NCBI RefSeq assembly: GCF_014851395.1
Contig: NW_024043372.1
Coordinates: 19,142,977 to 19,206,976, forward strand
Reading direction: 5' to 3'
Source of the DNA: Micropterus salmoides
Lineage: Eukaryota; Chordata; Actinopteri; Centrarchiformes; Centrarchidae
Length of the DNA stretch: 64,000 nt
The notes beneath the pieces were generated by a model. It searched no databases. It saw only the letters and a list, made by a program, of their open reading frames with translations, and had not been told where the DNA came from. The position numbers and the translations under genes were made by a program. Within the stretch, counting starts at the first letter, position 1. Each line of letters opens with the position of its first letter. Of the stretch, positions 1 to 12,851 are shown piece after piece.

Positions 1-367
1 CAAAACTTATAGACCTCAAAGACTCATAAGTGCAGGCTAATATAAAACATTGAGGGAGCTCAAAGCAGGATGTAGTAAAAGGCTTGAAATTCACACATTG
101 GACCGATTAGAGACAAAGAGAACATCATTACCTCCTTGTATGTGTTATTTCACAGTAAAACTGAAAGATAATGAAAAATGTTTCCGTTCCCCCAACTATT
201 ATTACAGTTTACTTTTTCAAACTAAAACTGTTCATCACTTGTATACTAATCAACAGTATGTGTTAAATGCTGGTGTGTTTTATGTTTCAATAATAGCTTC
301 ACTTTACATGGCTTCATTACACAGGTGTAGCCTATGTATTATTATGTAGTATGGTACCACCATCATT

Positions 368-503
368 TTAGGCACCTTTCCCCCTTTATTTGATAGTAAA
401 CAGGGAGAGAGAAAGGTATTGCATGCAACAAAGGTCACAGGCTGGAATTGACTGTTGCGACCATGTGGCGTGCTCTGCAACCATTCAGCTACCAAGGCGC
501 TCC
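368..503 (-). mobile_element. tRNA-headed SINE remnant, minus strand
   Basis: Read on the minus strand, the element begins with a tRNA-like head (GGTAGCTGAATGGTTGCAGA, near a pol III A box) and a decayed B-box region (GTCAATTCC). It continues through CCAGCCTGTGACCTTTGTTG and a pyrimidine-rich stretch to a TCAAATAAAGG tail. This head-body-tail order is that of a widespread teleost SINE that I recognise by pattern only. The boxes are degenerate, so it is probably inactive. The boundaries are approximate and no target duplication was identified. A short minus-strand open frame across it is a by-product. Confidence 0.6.
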
Positions 504-1626
504 TCATACTGAATTCTTGCTTCTCTGTCACCAGTTTAGATGTAGTAGTCCATTGTGGCAATTGTTATTTACATTAGCGTCAACAGTGTAATCACTATCA
601 CTCAGCATGTATTTCAAAATGACAATGATCGGTCTAATTGAATTCAAGCCAAATGCATTTTTTTAATGTGATTTAATTGATTTATAACTACATTAATAAC
701 TGTGTAGGTGTAATTTTGAAGGCTGCAGATCTTTGGCGAACACAGAAGTCAATCACAAACAAAATCGAAGATGTAAGGTTACTGAATACTGAAAATCAAG
801 AGTTATTTCATTGTGACTATATTGCTTTGTAGCTGCAGTATCTTCTTCACATAGGTATTGTGTGTTTGTAAGCCAGCAGTCTGTTTTTGCCTACAGGCAG
901 CTTAGCTTCCATTGTCATGCGGATGTGGATGGCATGTGAGTGAATGTTTGGGGATGCTCAGGAGTTAAATCCTGAAGAGTGCAATGGATTTAAGATTCAC
1001 TGACACAGTAAAGTTGAGCTTTCATTGGTGTTTCGGTGCTATACAGTATGTGATATGAACTGAGGTATTTTTCATGTGTTTGGATTCACGTGGCCCACAC
1101 TAGTGGTCTCTTGAGGTCTTTGGTGTGATGATTACAACACGTGTATGTGCATTGACGGCCCGTGTATGTGTGGTGCTGGCATGTGTTTGTGTGAACTCTG
1201 GACCACCAGCTCATTTCACACGCAGGCAGACATCAAAGGCGGTTTGAATTAACCCTGCGTGTCGGGGCCACACTGCATGCCATCCGCAATTTCACATCTC
1301 TGCCGCTCCAGCGGCACCAAACTTACATACCCATTCATATTGAAATGAACAGATGGAGTTTTGCCATGCACCGAATCGCCATCCTTCACTGAGTGAAGAT
1401 AAAACTTCAAAAGAGTAGAGATACATAGGGATCTGTTTGCAGGTGGTTAGGCTTCGAGTCGTCACAGGTGAGGTGAAGGTGTTCTGTGTCTCTGTGAAAG
1501 TGTGGGCAAAGTGCAGGTATCATGTTTTTCTTATTAAAGCGGGTCAATTGTGTTTCCATTACAGCCCTATTGCAAAAGCTGGCTGCCTTTCTCCTTGATT
1601 AGACACTGTAGAAATGATGTCATGGT
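504..1626. other. Intron-like sequence without recognised features
   Basis: Mixed-composition sequence with no long open frame, no obvious terminal repeats and no RNA gene that I can recognise. Confidence 0.5.
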
Positions 1627-1660
1627 CACACACACACTCTCACACTCACACTCACACTCA

Positions 1661-1694
<34 letters not shown>
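1627..1694. repeat. Compound CA/CACACT microsatellite
   Basis: CA repeats interrupted by several cacact units and one cacata, ending in an uninterrupted CA run. An apparent 67-residue open frame across it (S-H-T-H repeats) is a low-complexity artefact. Confidence 0.95.
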
Positions 1695-2759
1695 GGTACA
1701 CACATCAAAGCGTATGTGCCTCACCCCTTTTTAGCTCACTTTTAAATCCATAACAGGAAGCAGTGCTCTCACCATATTGTTTGCTTGTGAGTCCAAAATG
1801 TGTTTTTTGATTGTTTTGACTGGATAGCGTTACCGCTCCCTTTGCCTCCAAACACTCATTTTCACATTTTCACCTCATCTTGGCAGCTAATTTAATTTTA
1901 TATTGTATTTATTGATCTGGCCAACTTCAATTTCCTACAGCAATGTGATTCTGTTGCACGATGAAAGCGATAATGTAGATGAAGAGGTGAGGATGACGAG
2001 GAAGGGAATAGTGATGAAGAGTGTGATGATGATAATTTCTGTGGGTGATTGCGATGAGTTGTATGCTGATTAGAGCGGCGTCTAAAGATGGCTGGGGTCG
2101 CTGCAGTGTAGGTGAAGCCATCAGCTGCGTCGTGTATTTTTAATATCCCCTAGCCATCAGTAGGCTGCCACGACAGCTATTCAGTCAACACATTCATATT
2201 TCATTAATATGGCCTCTCCCCTCTCCTCCCCCTGAAGGCCTCTTATTGTCTCTTCTAGAGGTTGTTCATTAATCCACTGAGACCTTACCTTATCCTACTG
2301 TGTTACCTGCACCCACACACATACGCACTCTGCTGTAAGTACTATAGTAGGAAGTCTTTTCTCATGGTTATTTGGCGTACACTTCATGAGTGTATGACGG
2401 TTAAATTTAACAGTGTATAGGACCACTGTTAATTCAAATACACCCACACACTGTATGCATGCACCCCTGTGCTTGTATTTACAGTGTAAGCACACACAGG
2501 GGTGTTCATGACACACAAACACACACAATAGCTGTTAGATGAAACTCCTTAAAACAAGTGGAAAATCTGCATTCTCTTTTATTTTTTGCCTTTTTTAAAT
2601 TGTACATCTGTGTTTGTCATGTCTGGAATATGTGTTTGTATATTTTTTCACATGCACACCCATGCACTGTTTCACCAGCGTTTTTCAAGAGACAAAATAC
2701 AATGGATGACACGACATTACATAACTCTAGCAGGCCTGAAGGCGACGTTACAAGCACAG

Positions 2760-3020
2760 ACCGAATTAGGGAATTTGAGGTTGACAGTTCATTCTTGACC
2801 TTGGAAGTTGACAAAGCAATCTCAGCTCAAAGGTCCACTTACTTGCTTACTTGTTCCGGAGCTTTTGACTGTGTCAACCACTTCTTGAAAGACTTAAAAT
2901 GACTCAAGACCCATCCAGTGGACACTGACTGTCGTACTGACAAATTTATGAATTGAGTTTGGTCCATATGTGTACAAAGTGTTACAGTTACTGGGCAAAT
3001 CCATCCTTTAAACCTTCCTA
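2760..3020 (+). repeat. Dispersed repeat copy, forward orientation
   Basis: Positions 2810-2881 match, as an imperfect reverse complement, 3391-3466. Shared blocks include CAATCTCA, TCAAAGGTCCACTTAC (one base shorter in the partner) and TTCC(G/A)GAGCTTT. The core is clear; the outer limits are estimated because similarity fades. The pattern resembles a repeat I have seen in other fish genomes but cannot name. The open frame at 2558-2902 crosses it and is not a host gene. Confidence 0.55.
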
Positions 3021-3390
3021 ATTTTAAATAATCCCATGTCAAGGTCCTTACTCACCTGAGATTTCAACCATCATCAGCTCAACTTTTCAGCCAACATGGA
3101 CAAGAAGTCTACAATGTGCTCACAGTAGTCCTTTTTTACAGCAGACATTTTGTCTTGTCAAAATAGGTAAAGCACACATGTTAAAAATAATATTAACAAT
3201 GGCTTCGTTGTATTCAGGTGTCCTAGTAAGCCTTGACAGTAAACAACAATGGGACCCTAAAACTTAAGTGACTAAATGGAATTCAGCCATCATTCATTAT
3301 TTACAGCTGTGCCTTTCCCGCTGTGACAAGGCCTTTAATGGAAGGTTTGAACATCTACAGTTCAATGACAACTGAGTAAGCAAAAAGTTG

Positions 3391-3540
3391 ACCTGTTGTG
3401 ATCTGGCGGAAAGCTCTGGAACATGTTAGTGTTGTAAGTGGACCTTGAGTTGAGATTGTTTTGTCCGCTAAATTAGTGAAATTTGGGACAGGACGGCCAG
3501 ATACTGGTGGATGGATCTTCAGCAGGTTTGAATCCTTCAA
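3391..3540 (-). repeat. Dispersed repeat copy, reverse orientation
   Basis: Reverse-complement partner of the copy at 2810-2881, separated from it by about 510 bp. On the minus strand it reads GGACAAAACAATCTCAACTC and continues into GGTCCACTTAC and TTCCAGAGCTTT. Together the copies form a large imperfect inverted repeat. Confidence 0.55.
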
Positions 3541-3673
3541 AAAGGTGTATTTTCCCAAAAGCTCATTTATATTTTCAGCTTATCAACAGCACACTTACTG
3601 GACACAGCTGAAGCCACAGTATTTATAAATTATCCATAATCTGTTTCTGCTATATAAAGAGTAATATAAGTTA

Positions 3674-3727
3674 GTGGCATAGCTTTGCGCTTGATCATCT
3701 GTGCGATTAAGTGCAAAGCTATGCCAC
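3674..3727. repeat. Hairpin-forming inverted repeat
   Basis: The arm GTGGCATAGCTTTGCGCTT (3674-3692) pairs with 3709-3727 with one mismatch over 19 bases and a 16-base loop. The stem is shorter than a typical pre-miRNA. It could be a relic of a small inverted-repeat transposon. No flanking target duplication is evident. Confidence 0.8.
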
Positions 3728-6700
3728 AAAGTGATTAAGTTAATGACACAGTGTCTCTATCATCATGTTGAGGACAAATAAGAGTCCCTTTCTGCAAAAA
3801 AAATTTCAAATTAACTAATGATTTGGCACTAATGGTCCATTACCAACCATCGTTCAAAATTTAGAGATCGTTGTGATATCTAAAGGAGGGCATGACCTAC
3901 CACATAGAGATTTGTTACTCAGACGGGGTTTGCACTCTCATTGTAAAGTTTGGCACTTGTGTCAGGACCTTTTACTAAATGGCATTCATCAGTTATGCCG
4001 GCTCATGTATTGTGCTGTTTTTAGACTCCTGCAGAAAGCAATTATAGCCCTGGAGAAATAATTTCAGAGTGATTTCGGTGTAGTTTATTTCTGCATGTCA
4101 ATAAAATGGTAATGGATCATTGCTTAAAGGGTGGCGTTTTAGTTAAGACCAGTTCCGCAGTTCTTGTACCATACTGAAACGAACATTTGTCTCTGCCCAT
4201 AATGACGGCTGGTTGTAAATTTTCCTCATATGAATTATTCAGTTGCACTCAGCTGAACTGATCTAGGTGCATTTGTACGTTGTGTGTGTGTTTGTAGCTG
4301 CTCCAGATAAAGATGATGTTGTTGGTCTACAGAGCGGGAAAAGGGATAAAGCTGTTTGTATTGGATAGGATTTAGCGTCAAATGAGGAGGATAAAGAGTC
4401 CATCCAGGACTGATTGAGCCTCATAATGTAATACCGATGCAAGGATACAAGAGTGTAGTGAGGCGTGTGTGTGTGTGTGTGTGCCTGTGCGGAGCTTAGG
4501 TGTATGTTTGTGTACATGAGAAAAAGATTCAGTTACAGCTGTATCATAAGGAAGGAGACACATGTATAGTGACAGTGAAATCCCTTTTTTGCTTGCCAGT
4601 GGGCTGTATTTGTGAAGCGATTTTGGCATTGAAGGTGGCTCAGGAGTATGTTGGTATGTGTTGGGGGTTTGGAACAGTCTCATCTGCCAATGATGACCAG
4701 TAGACACGAGCTCATGACACACAGGCGTGGGCCCGACTCACTTCAAGGTTCAGCTGCCGTTTATCTTTTTATAACCATGTCTACACATGTCTATTTTCAA
4801 ATTGGCAGGTAGTCACTTGCTTCTCTATGGCTCTTATGCCGTTAAGATACGGTCGACTATTGTCTCAAAAGGCATGTGTCTAACACAGTTAGAGTCTCTC
4901 TGTATCTAGTAGACTTCCGCACTCAAATTAGCAGCTTTTAGTCACAGCTCTCTGTGTGACTCAACTCTACAGCCTCTGTGTGAGTTGATAGCCGAGGTCA
5001 GCTGTGCACTTCTCTCTCTGTGCGTTCGACATACTTTTGATTTAACTATCACTGCAACCACAAACCTCAACACTCCATCAAGAGAAATATTGTCACAATA
5101 ACAGCAAGTAACATAATTAGCAATACAACAGAACTACAACGGGGGACAAATAGCGACCAGATACCATGAAGCCAGTAGAGGTGTCAAGCATAAAAACACT
5201 TAACACACAACTTAGAGTATAGAAAATTGTGCTTTTTCTTTGTGTAAGTGTTAGCTTCACTGTTGTAGGCTAGTCATAGACATGAATAATGATTAATAAT
5301 GAATATTAATTCTGTTTATCTTAAGCGACATTGGTATCTGTTCTTGGTGCCATGAAACAAAGAAATAATGATAAGTTAAATAAAATATTAATTAGATATT
5401 AGAAACAATGTATTTTATGTTATTTAACTAATGAATAATCCAAAGTTAAACTAAGCATGTTGTTAAAGGGAATTCTGCAATAGATAGGGCACTGGTTAGT
5501 GGTAAGTACACTGGTAAATATCCCCATATAACTACAGATAGCTTACACTAACAATTAATGTAACAGGTAGCGTATGTATATACAAGAGCATACTAATAGA
5601 CATACAGATAATTTTTAGTTATGTGTTCCTGATTGTTTGAATGTACTCGCTGAGATGCAGTTGAAAAAGTGCAAATTAGCTCGGAACTGGAGACCTATTG
5701 AAACATGTAACTGGTTTGATATTACCGTGGTCTTCATTCTGTTTAAATGACCACATTCTACTTCCCATTATCCTGCAGTATGGGAGAAATTATCTAATAA
5801 ATGAGGAGAAGATATGAAACGCAGGTATAAGAGCCGCGGTCAGACTCTTGTGTCTGCCTTTTCCCTCACAGACATAAAGAAACCACAGTGACAGGCTCAC
5901 TAAAGTGGAAATTGAAACTTACAGCTTGAAGAATGAGAATTTTATGAAACATTTTCCTTTGTACTGTAGCTTTGCAAATTTATGCGCCAAAGCGTAAACT
6001 TTTCCGGCTCTAAAGAGGATCATTCTTTTGAGCCATCAGTCAGGCTGGTTCACAGTACCTCTGCCTCAAATATTTGTGACACACACAAACACTCCAGCAT
6101 ATATTTGAGACATAAATGATGAAGCAGGGACATTTTTCATCCGGATGTCTCTGCAGCCCTGTGCCATTCTACAGGGGTTTGATCTAGCATCTAGCATACT
6201 GTTGATACATTCACTAGAACCAAGGTAAATGATTTCTATCACAGTGTCCAATTTTTGCTTAATATTTGTGTTTATTTCCTTCACATGTGATACATGTTCT
6301 GTTACAGGGTTACAGTTCTTTTGAAAGTTTACGCGGCCCACATTTTCAAATTAAGTTGTGACCTTGTGTGAATCCAAAACTGATTTTACAGGCTACAGTG
6401 CAAGTTTATGTAAGTTATTCTAGCACTTTTATTTTATGCAAATTACCTTAATTGCCTTCCACTAGAGATTAGCTGAAGCTTTGGTAACCTGTGGATTCTT
6501 TTGACATTGGGATTTTTTAGAACCATTTAGGGAACATTTTAATCCTACAGAGACGCAACTGTTTTTGTGAAAATATTTTTGATAAATTGAATATTACAGC
6601 AGTGTCTTATTGTGAAGTAAAATACTCTCCGGACGTGACACACTACAGATATAGACCTACATGCTCATTAGTCAAGGTCTTAGCCTTCATTCTGAGAGAT

Positions 6701-9436
6701 TGTGTTAAATGTGTTTTTTTAAATTTATCTCTAGTTTAATAGTGTGTTTGTGGAGCATTTCAAATAGCAGCCCACATGCTCAAGGCATTAATAGTTGCAC
6801 TGGCATACACTTGCTGATGCAAATGCTGATTGACTGCTCTTTCTTGAATGTTGTCTTTGTTATTGCCACACAACTTTGGGAGATTGAAGCCGTCGCTCTG
6901 CCGCTGTGAATTTGTTGTTCTAAACTGTCTCGCATCCAAATTGAGTTTCTGTTGAAAAGAATATGGCAAGCACTGTTGACTCCTAAAATGAGAGGTTTTT
7001 GGTGGAGTCAGAATTGTCAGGCTAACAAAGGACACTAAAAGCTTGAGATGTCACCTCTCGTGTATGTCCTTCCAAAAAGGTTTTTAAGTGCAATATGTGT
7101 CCTGCTTGCCCCTGATTGGTAAAAATTGGAATTTCTACACGTTTTCTACACGTTCACTGGATAATGTGCAGAATTTTAATAAATAATCCATATTAGTTTG
7201 TTCATAACTGTATTTTTTTGTTTTCATTAATGCCACACTTCTGTTTTGATAAGCTTATATTCTTATGCACGTTAGTGTCGAATGCAATGTAAATGTAGAT
7301 TTACTCTAACTGATTTACAAGGTCTACTAAGTAAAGCTGAGTTAACTAAGTTAGGACTCAATAAACTGGGAAGACAGTGATGCAGGAAGACTGTGGAGTA
7401 GAGGCTGGAAGCAGGAGACTATCATTACCCATTTAATGTTAGGGCACTGAAAGCTCAATTACACACTTCATAAACCAGGTAGACACCCAACACGAGTACA
7501 CACACTGCAATCAGTTACAATCAGTTGAACATGTCTTATTGAAAAGTAGTGGGAGGAAACTAGTATCATCTCTGAAGGAATATAAATATGATCATGTTAG
7601 AAATTATCATTGGAAAGGCTTGATTTGAAATATGCCAACATTAAATTAATTACTTAAAAGAAACAGGTTTTGGAAAGATATTTTATGAATGCGTTTACTT
7701 TTTCAATATCTACAGGTCCAGACGGCCATTCAGCAGGTGGTGCTAATGCACCTAGAGACAGAGTTTTCCAAATGCCAGTGAATACAAAAAATAAAAAGAA
7801 GCATGAAGTTGTAGATACCAAAACAGCAGAAGGTTGTCAGTTTTTTTAGGCTTGGAAACTGGTGTATATTACTGGTAAATGGTTTACAAGTTTGCCTCTC
7901 ATTCAGCCATTCACACACCGATGGCACTGAGCCAGAGGAGCAACCCTGTGAAAGGTGGACGACCCGCTTTATCTCCTTAGCCACAGCTGCTAATTTTAGC
8001 CAACAAGACTGCAACAGTATACTAGTGTTAGCTGACTTTTATTAGTTTATTTTGCCTTTTTTGTTTTGCTTTTGTGAGCAAAAATAATTTCTGTGGTTAA
8101 CATGGTTCTACTAGTTTTAAGAAATAGTCCATTAAGAAAACTTATATTGTAAATAATGTCAAGGATGGTAAAACTAAGCGGATTAAAGCTGCACTTTATG
8201 TATTATAACATCAACTACATTTGTTAGGTCTAATGTTACCTGCAGGTTAAAATATCTCAGTCTGTCACATGACTTCAGCGGACCTGAAATTGTTAAATAT
8301 GTTAAATTTATAACTGTTAAATTTCATGAGTGAAGTTTCAGGTCTAATGCATATTCTACATGATCTTAGACATTGTGGTCATTTGTTGAAGTGCATAAGA
8401 CTACAGTTTTTTCAACATCTGTAAGGAAAGCCAAAGATTTTAATGTATTTTGAGGTATAGTGCATTTTGGAAATTAGTTTATTCAACATTGAACCTTTTT
8501 TAGATGTGACCTTTTGTTTTTGGCCACCATTTGGTCCCAAGGTGTTGAAGAACTAAAGTGTTGGATTTTAATTGGTTGTCAGTCAACCATGACTTTAGAT
8601 GATGTGCTTTGTCTTCTGGAAGTTGTGGATGTTTTCAGTAATTGGCCTGAACTGTGTGACACTTTTGTTGATCCCGGTTTTTGTATTTGCAGGTTTAATG
8701 GACATATAATTGCTTGCTTTATGAATAATCAGATCAGCATGAAAGAGGAGTGAAATTGCGGGCTTTCAGCAGCCAACCGGCGTTCTAGTTCTGCTGAGAG
8801 GGATCAGACCCGGTTATGTGGAAGCCGGCAACTGAGCTCCCCAGAGAGACATCAAAGCACATCGGTCTCATGTTTGCTCTCGTCTGATTTGTGATCACAC
8901 AGGCCATTTCACCTCTGACCTGGAGTCTGCGGAGTGAGATTTGACATATGTTGCACACGAGCCTATTGTGTCAGATATTTAACTGTTGAAGTTGCACTCA
9001 GAGGCTTCATTAGCCTGGGCTTTCAAGACTGAAGCCTGGGACAAGCCAGCCTCAAATATTTTGTCCACCCAAAAAACTGACTGCTCTAAATTTAAATATA
9101 TTGGTGGTTAGAAGCATATAGTGACATGCTCATAGTGTAAATGTATAAAAATGTAAGGACAAGTAATTGGCTTACCATACAGGTTTGTTTTGTCACCCAG
9201 TTAGTCCTGAGCCCTGTTGCCTTCCACTCTTAACACCACACTGGGATAGAACAAATTCAAACTTTTGTTTTGACGTGGATATGCACCAGGAGCCTGCTTC
9301 AAAACAACATGGAAAATGTTATTTATAGGATCAGATTTGTATTTTAAAATACACACCTTCATGTTCTCCTGTTCAGGTTTCTCCTGTGGATGTGGTTGGC
9401 GTTGTTATTGTGTCCACTGGATGGAGAAAAAAAGAT
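3728..9436. other. Intron-like sequence, one TG tract, otherwise unremarkable
   Basis: Apart from a short TG run near 4465-4483, I recognise no exon, RNA gene or bounded transposon. Short open frames (for example 8514-8753) have no domain signature and no splice-site context. Confidence 0.5.
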
Positions 9437-9556
9437 GGTTATTTATTTTAACCCTTAAATTGAGGTCTGACATCTATATATCTATAGATATATATCTATA
9501 TAGATATAGATATATATCTATATAGATATAGATATATAGGGTTAAAATAAATAACC
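9437..9556. repeat. Palindromic AT-rich block
   Basis: An 18-base arm at 9437-9454 (GGTTATTTATTTTAACCC) is perfectly repeated in reverse complement at 9539-9556. Between them lies a tract of alternating tctatata/gatatata units, itself nearly self-complementary. The block could extrude as a cruciform. No transposon could be assigned. Confidence 0.85.
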
Positions 9557-11209
9557 ACAGGCAGGTTACACAGCCTGAAGGTATAGGGGATAAGCTTATG
9601 AGAAAACTGGGTGCTCAGGTTATTTAGTTTATTTCTGATTGTTAAAAATCAATTTATATAATTGTATAATATAATATTTTGTTATAGCATATATTGGGCG
9701 TTGGTGTGGTCCAAGCTTGGTATTTTATTAAGGGCATGGTTGCTGTTCCGGGGGTACCCAGTGAAATGGTTAAGCCCTGGCTCTCTTTCTACGGTGCAGA
9801 ATGGGTAGGCATTAATCTGGCCCAGCTGGACAGAAGGAAATTAATGATCATTTACACTGACGACATAATCAGGCTTCACGCTGTCCTCCGATACTAAATT
9901 GCTTCTATTGTTCCACAAGATCTCCGTCTTTCGCTCTCCATCGCTCTCTGTCAGTGTCTTTCTTTTTTCCTCTCTCTTTCTCAACTTGCTCTCTTTTTCT
10001 CCTCTCTTTTTTTTCCTTCCCAGGTCGTTCTCTGTTATCGGTCATTAAGTGCTACGTTTCCATGGAAACAGCCAGTTTGGCAGGAATTGGCATGCTGCAA
10101 AAGCCTCCCTGTGATGTTCAATATGGAGAACTATCTTCCTTCCACTGAGAGCTTGTCCAGTTTAGTGTGCCGTCGCAAACCTGTTAGGACTGCGAGTTGT
10201 GCTGCAGAGAGCCCGTTTAGCAGAGCAAAGGATGGAGCCGACGTCTCTCAGCAGGGGTAGATCTGGAAGGTTGTTGAGGGAGCACAGCCACCCACACAAA
10301 TGCATACACATGGCACACTGAAGACGTCCCCTCTGTCTCTTATCTCTCAACCGGGGTTTGTGTAGCTGTTCCTGTAATGCCGTCACTTCTAAGAGCAGTG
10401 ACCCTGTTGGCAGGTGACACGGGGGGGGGCTGCCTGTGTGTAATTAGGCTGTGCTCTGTGTGTAATGACTTAGCATGGAGTTGTTCTCTATCAGGCCAAG
10501 CAGACAGCCACTGTTCGTGTCAGACAGCGGGGACGAGGGAGGAAGAGGTTCGGCCATCACCAAGGGCAAGCCTATAGGACGTTTCAGGCAGCCTCATCCC
10601 TCAGAGGGGAGGTTAAATTGAGTTCCTGAGTCAGTGAAAATCCCCCTATCGCTTATCGAAAGGCAAGAGGGTTAAATATTCAGTCTGGGAGGTTTGAAAT
10701 GTAATCTGCACTGTGGGTTTAAATTGTCTTTGGATTCCTCCCTCTCTGCTCTGTTCTGCCTGTGGTAAGAAAGAGATAAGTGGGCCAGAACAAAATGGCT
10801 GTCATCGTGACTGTCACTCAGGTATGTGCTGGGCCTGCAGAGTCAGACATAAAACTCAACTTGCCAAGTTATATGTTACACTTAATACTTGTTATACTTA
10901 AAAAAAAAAAAAAAATTATCTCTGATATAAATTCGGAACCTACTTCAAAGCCAACATCTGGAAACTGCATGATTCTGCTTTATGAATGTGTTCACTGCAA
11001 AAACATTCCCTTCTACAAGTTAACTGAACTCAGATCTGTCTATCCAAGACTTTTTCTTAAAACATGGAACTGCGTCAAACAGATGAGATTGTTCATTTTT
11101 ATTTGTTCCTGGTGAAGTTTCCTTTTGTTTCTGTAACTTTCCAAAAACACTAATTTGAAACAAACTGAATGTGCCAGATTGCTGCCAGAACTAGTTATTG
11201 TTCAGATGG

Positions 11210-11285
11210 TTCGATGGGTCCACTTTTAATGGTAAGGTTGGTTGTGTCCTCGAGCAAGACACTGAACCTCAAGTTGCTCCTAATA
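11210..11285 (+). mobile_element. V-SINE-type core remnant
   Basis: Contains GAGCAAGACACTGAACCTCA followed by GTTGCTCC, the signature of the conserved core of vertebrate V-SINEs. Head and tail are not recognisable, so this is a decayed fragment. The same core appears in better form at about 28080. Confidence 0.5.
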
Positions 11286-12616
11286 CTTATATATTTCAGG
11301 TAAAAAAACAATTTGAATGTAATTTAGAATCATGAAAATTACACTGAATTAATTTTTTATTGACAGGGGATTAAGACAAGGATTTTTTCCCAGTGTTGAG
11401 CTTTGTTAAAGTCTGTATGCTTGGATAATGAGCACTGTATTCCACTACTGTGCATCCTAAGCACGCTATTTTCACCCATTTGAATTATATAATAACACCT
11501 CATTGACCTCTGCTGCTCTAATACCTCTATGAAGTCTCTTCTCCAAATTATAGCTGATCCACACTCGGCTGGCTCTGGCTCTGCAAGTTGCTTTCTCTCA
11601 GCTCATTATCCATTTCATATTTACTGATGTTTTACAAGCGGGAACTTAGCAGCGGAGATTTAAGATGACTTGTCTTATTTACAGAGTTTACAGGAAGCAG
11701 TATGGCTGCCAGAGAAGCAGTATTTAAAAAAATAAAATTGTATTCAACACATTAAAAACAGAAAGACCAAAATAGTTTAGGATCTAGTTGCCAAAGCTTG
11801 GCAGAGATGGTCAGATATGTGCAGAGCAGCGTTATATGCAGTGTGGGAGAGATGATGAGAGTATATGAGCTGCAGCAGAGGGCAGACAGATGGCGTGAAA
11901 GAGCAGCAGTGCCTATACTTTCTGGCACGGATGACCTACGACCAACATTATGAGAGTGAGCAGTGAGCTGCAAACCAAAAATAATGCAATTGGACATTGA
12001 TTATTTAAAAACATAATGAACCGAAAACCCTGTCTTAGCGTTAATACAGTCAAGAGGCAGTACAAAATGCTTTTGAAAGAGTAGGGTAAATTAGAGGGGA
12101 GCACAGGATGAGATGCTGTTTAGCTAGCCATTTGGATCAATAGACTGAAACAAGCCAAGCTCACATTTAAACTGATGGACAGGTGCCAGGCTTCATCAGT
12201 AGCGTGGAAGTGGCACAGTAATTAGTCAAATGAGGAGGAAGTGGAGGAGACGCTACAGAGAGAGAAACCTCCCTGGGGATCTGTCTCCTCAACAGGAGGA
12301 CCTCCATGGCCCACTCAAATTCACACACATATCAAAACATAATGTGCACAGTTTCACACGTTACAAGTCTTTTAGATACACAAACGTGGAGCACACATGC
12401 CCCAAGAAATAATCTACATGCCCACAAACACTCTCACACATAGATGCACAGTCATCACGTGTTATTTTGCTACTGCTGTGACTTAATGTGATGGGATGGG
12501 GGATGAAATTTGGATGATTGTATGTTTGCAATGTAGCAGCCCCTGCCTGAGACATTACTTGGACAACATGCAGGCAGTTTTAGAGCTACATAAAGTACTG
12601 AGTAAGAGGTGATGAT
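11286..12616. other. Intron-like sequence without recognised features
   Basis: No exon, RNA gene or bounded transposon recognised. Confidence 0.5.
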
Positions 12617-12637
12617 GGGGGGGGGGGGGGGGGGGGG
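12617..12637 (+). repeat. Poly-G tract (21 G)
   Basis: Uninterrupted G homopolymer on the + strand. The exact length could be affected by sequencing or assembly error. Confidence 0.9.
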
Positions 12638-12826
12638 TCAGGAAAATGAGAGAAAATAGTGGTGGGAAGAATTATAGGGAGGAAATCTTTGCAGCTGTCT
12701 GTTTGTGAAAACCTAGTGGATGGGGAAAACAATTCCCTACCATCAGCAAGTTAATAAAAAGGCCGCAGTTTATCTCTGTCTAAAAGACAAATACCCTGAC
12801 TGGAGGATGGAAGGGAGGAGAGGAGC

Positions 12827-12851
12827 GGGGGGGGGGGGGGGGGGGGGGGGG
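12827..12851 (+). repeat. Poly-G tract (25 G)
   Basis: Uninterrupted G run following a purine-rich stretch (ggatggaagggaggagagga). Apparent glycine- or proline-rich open frames across it are artefacts. Confidence 0.9.

Noticed and set aside
2558..2902. 114-residue open frame containing CSGAFDCVNH, superficially like a reverse-transcriptase motif
   Set aside because: It crosses a dispersed repeat that also exists in inverted form at 3.4 kb; there are no other RT motifs.
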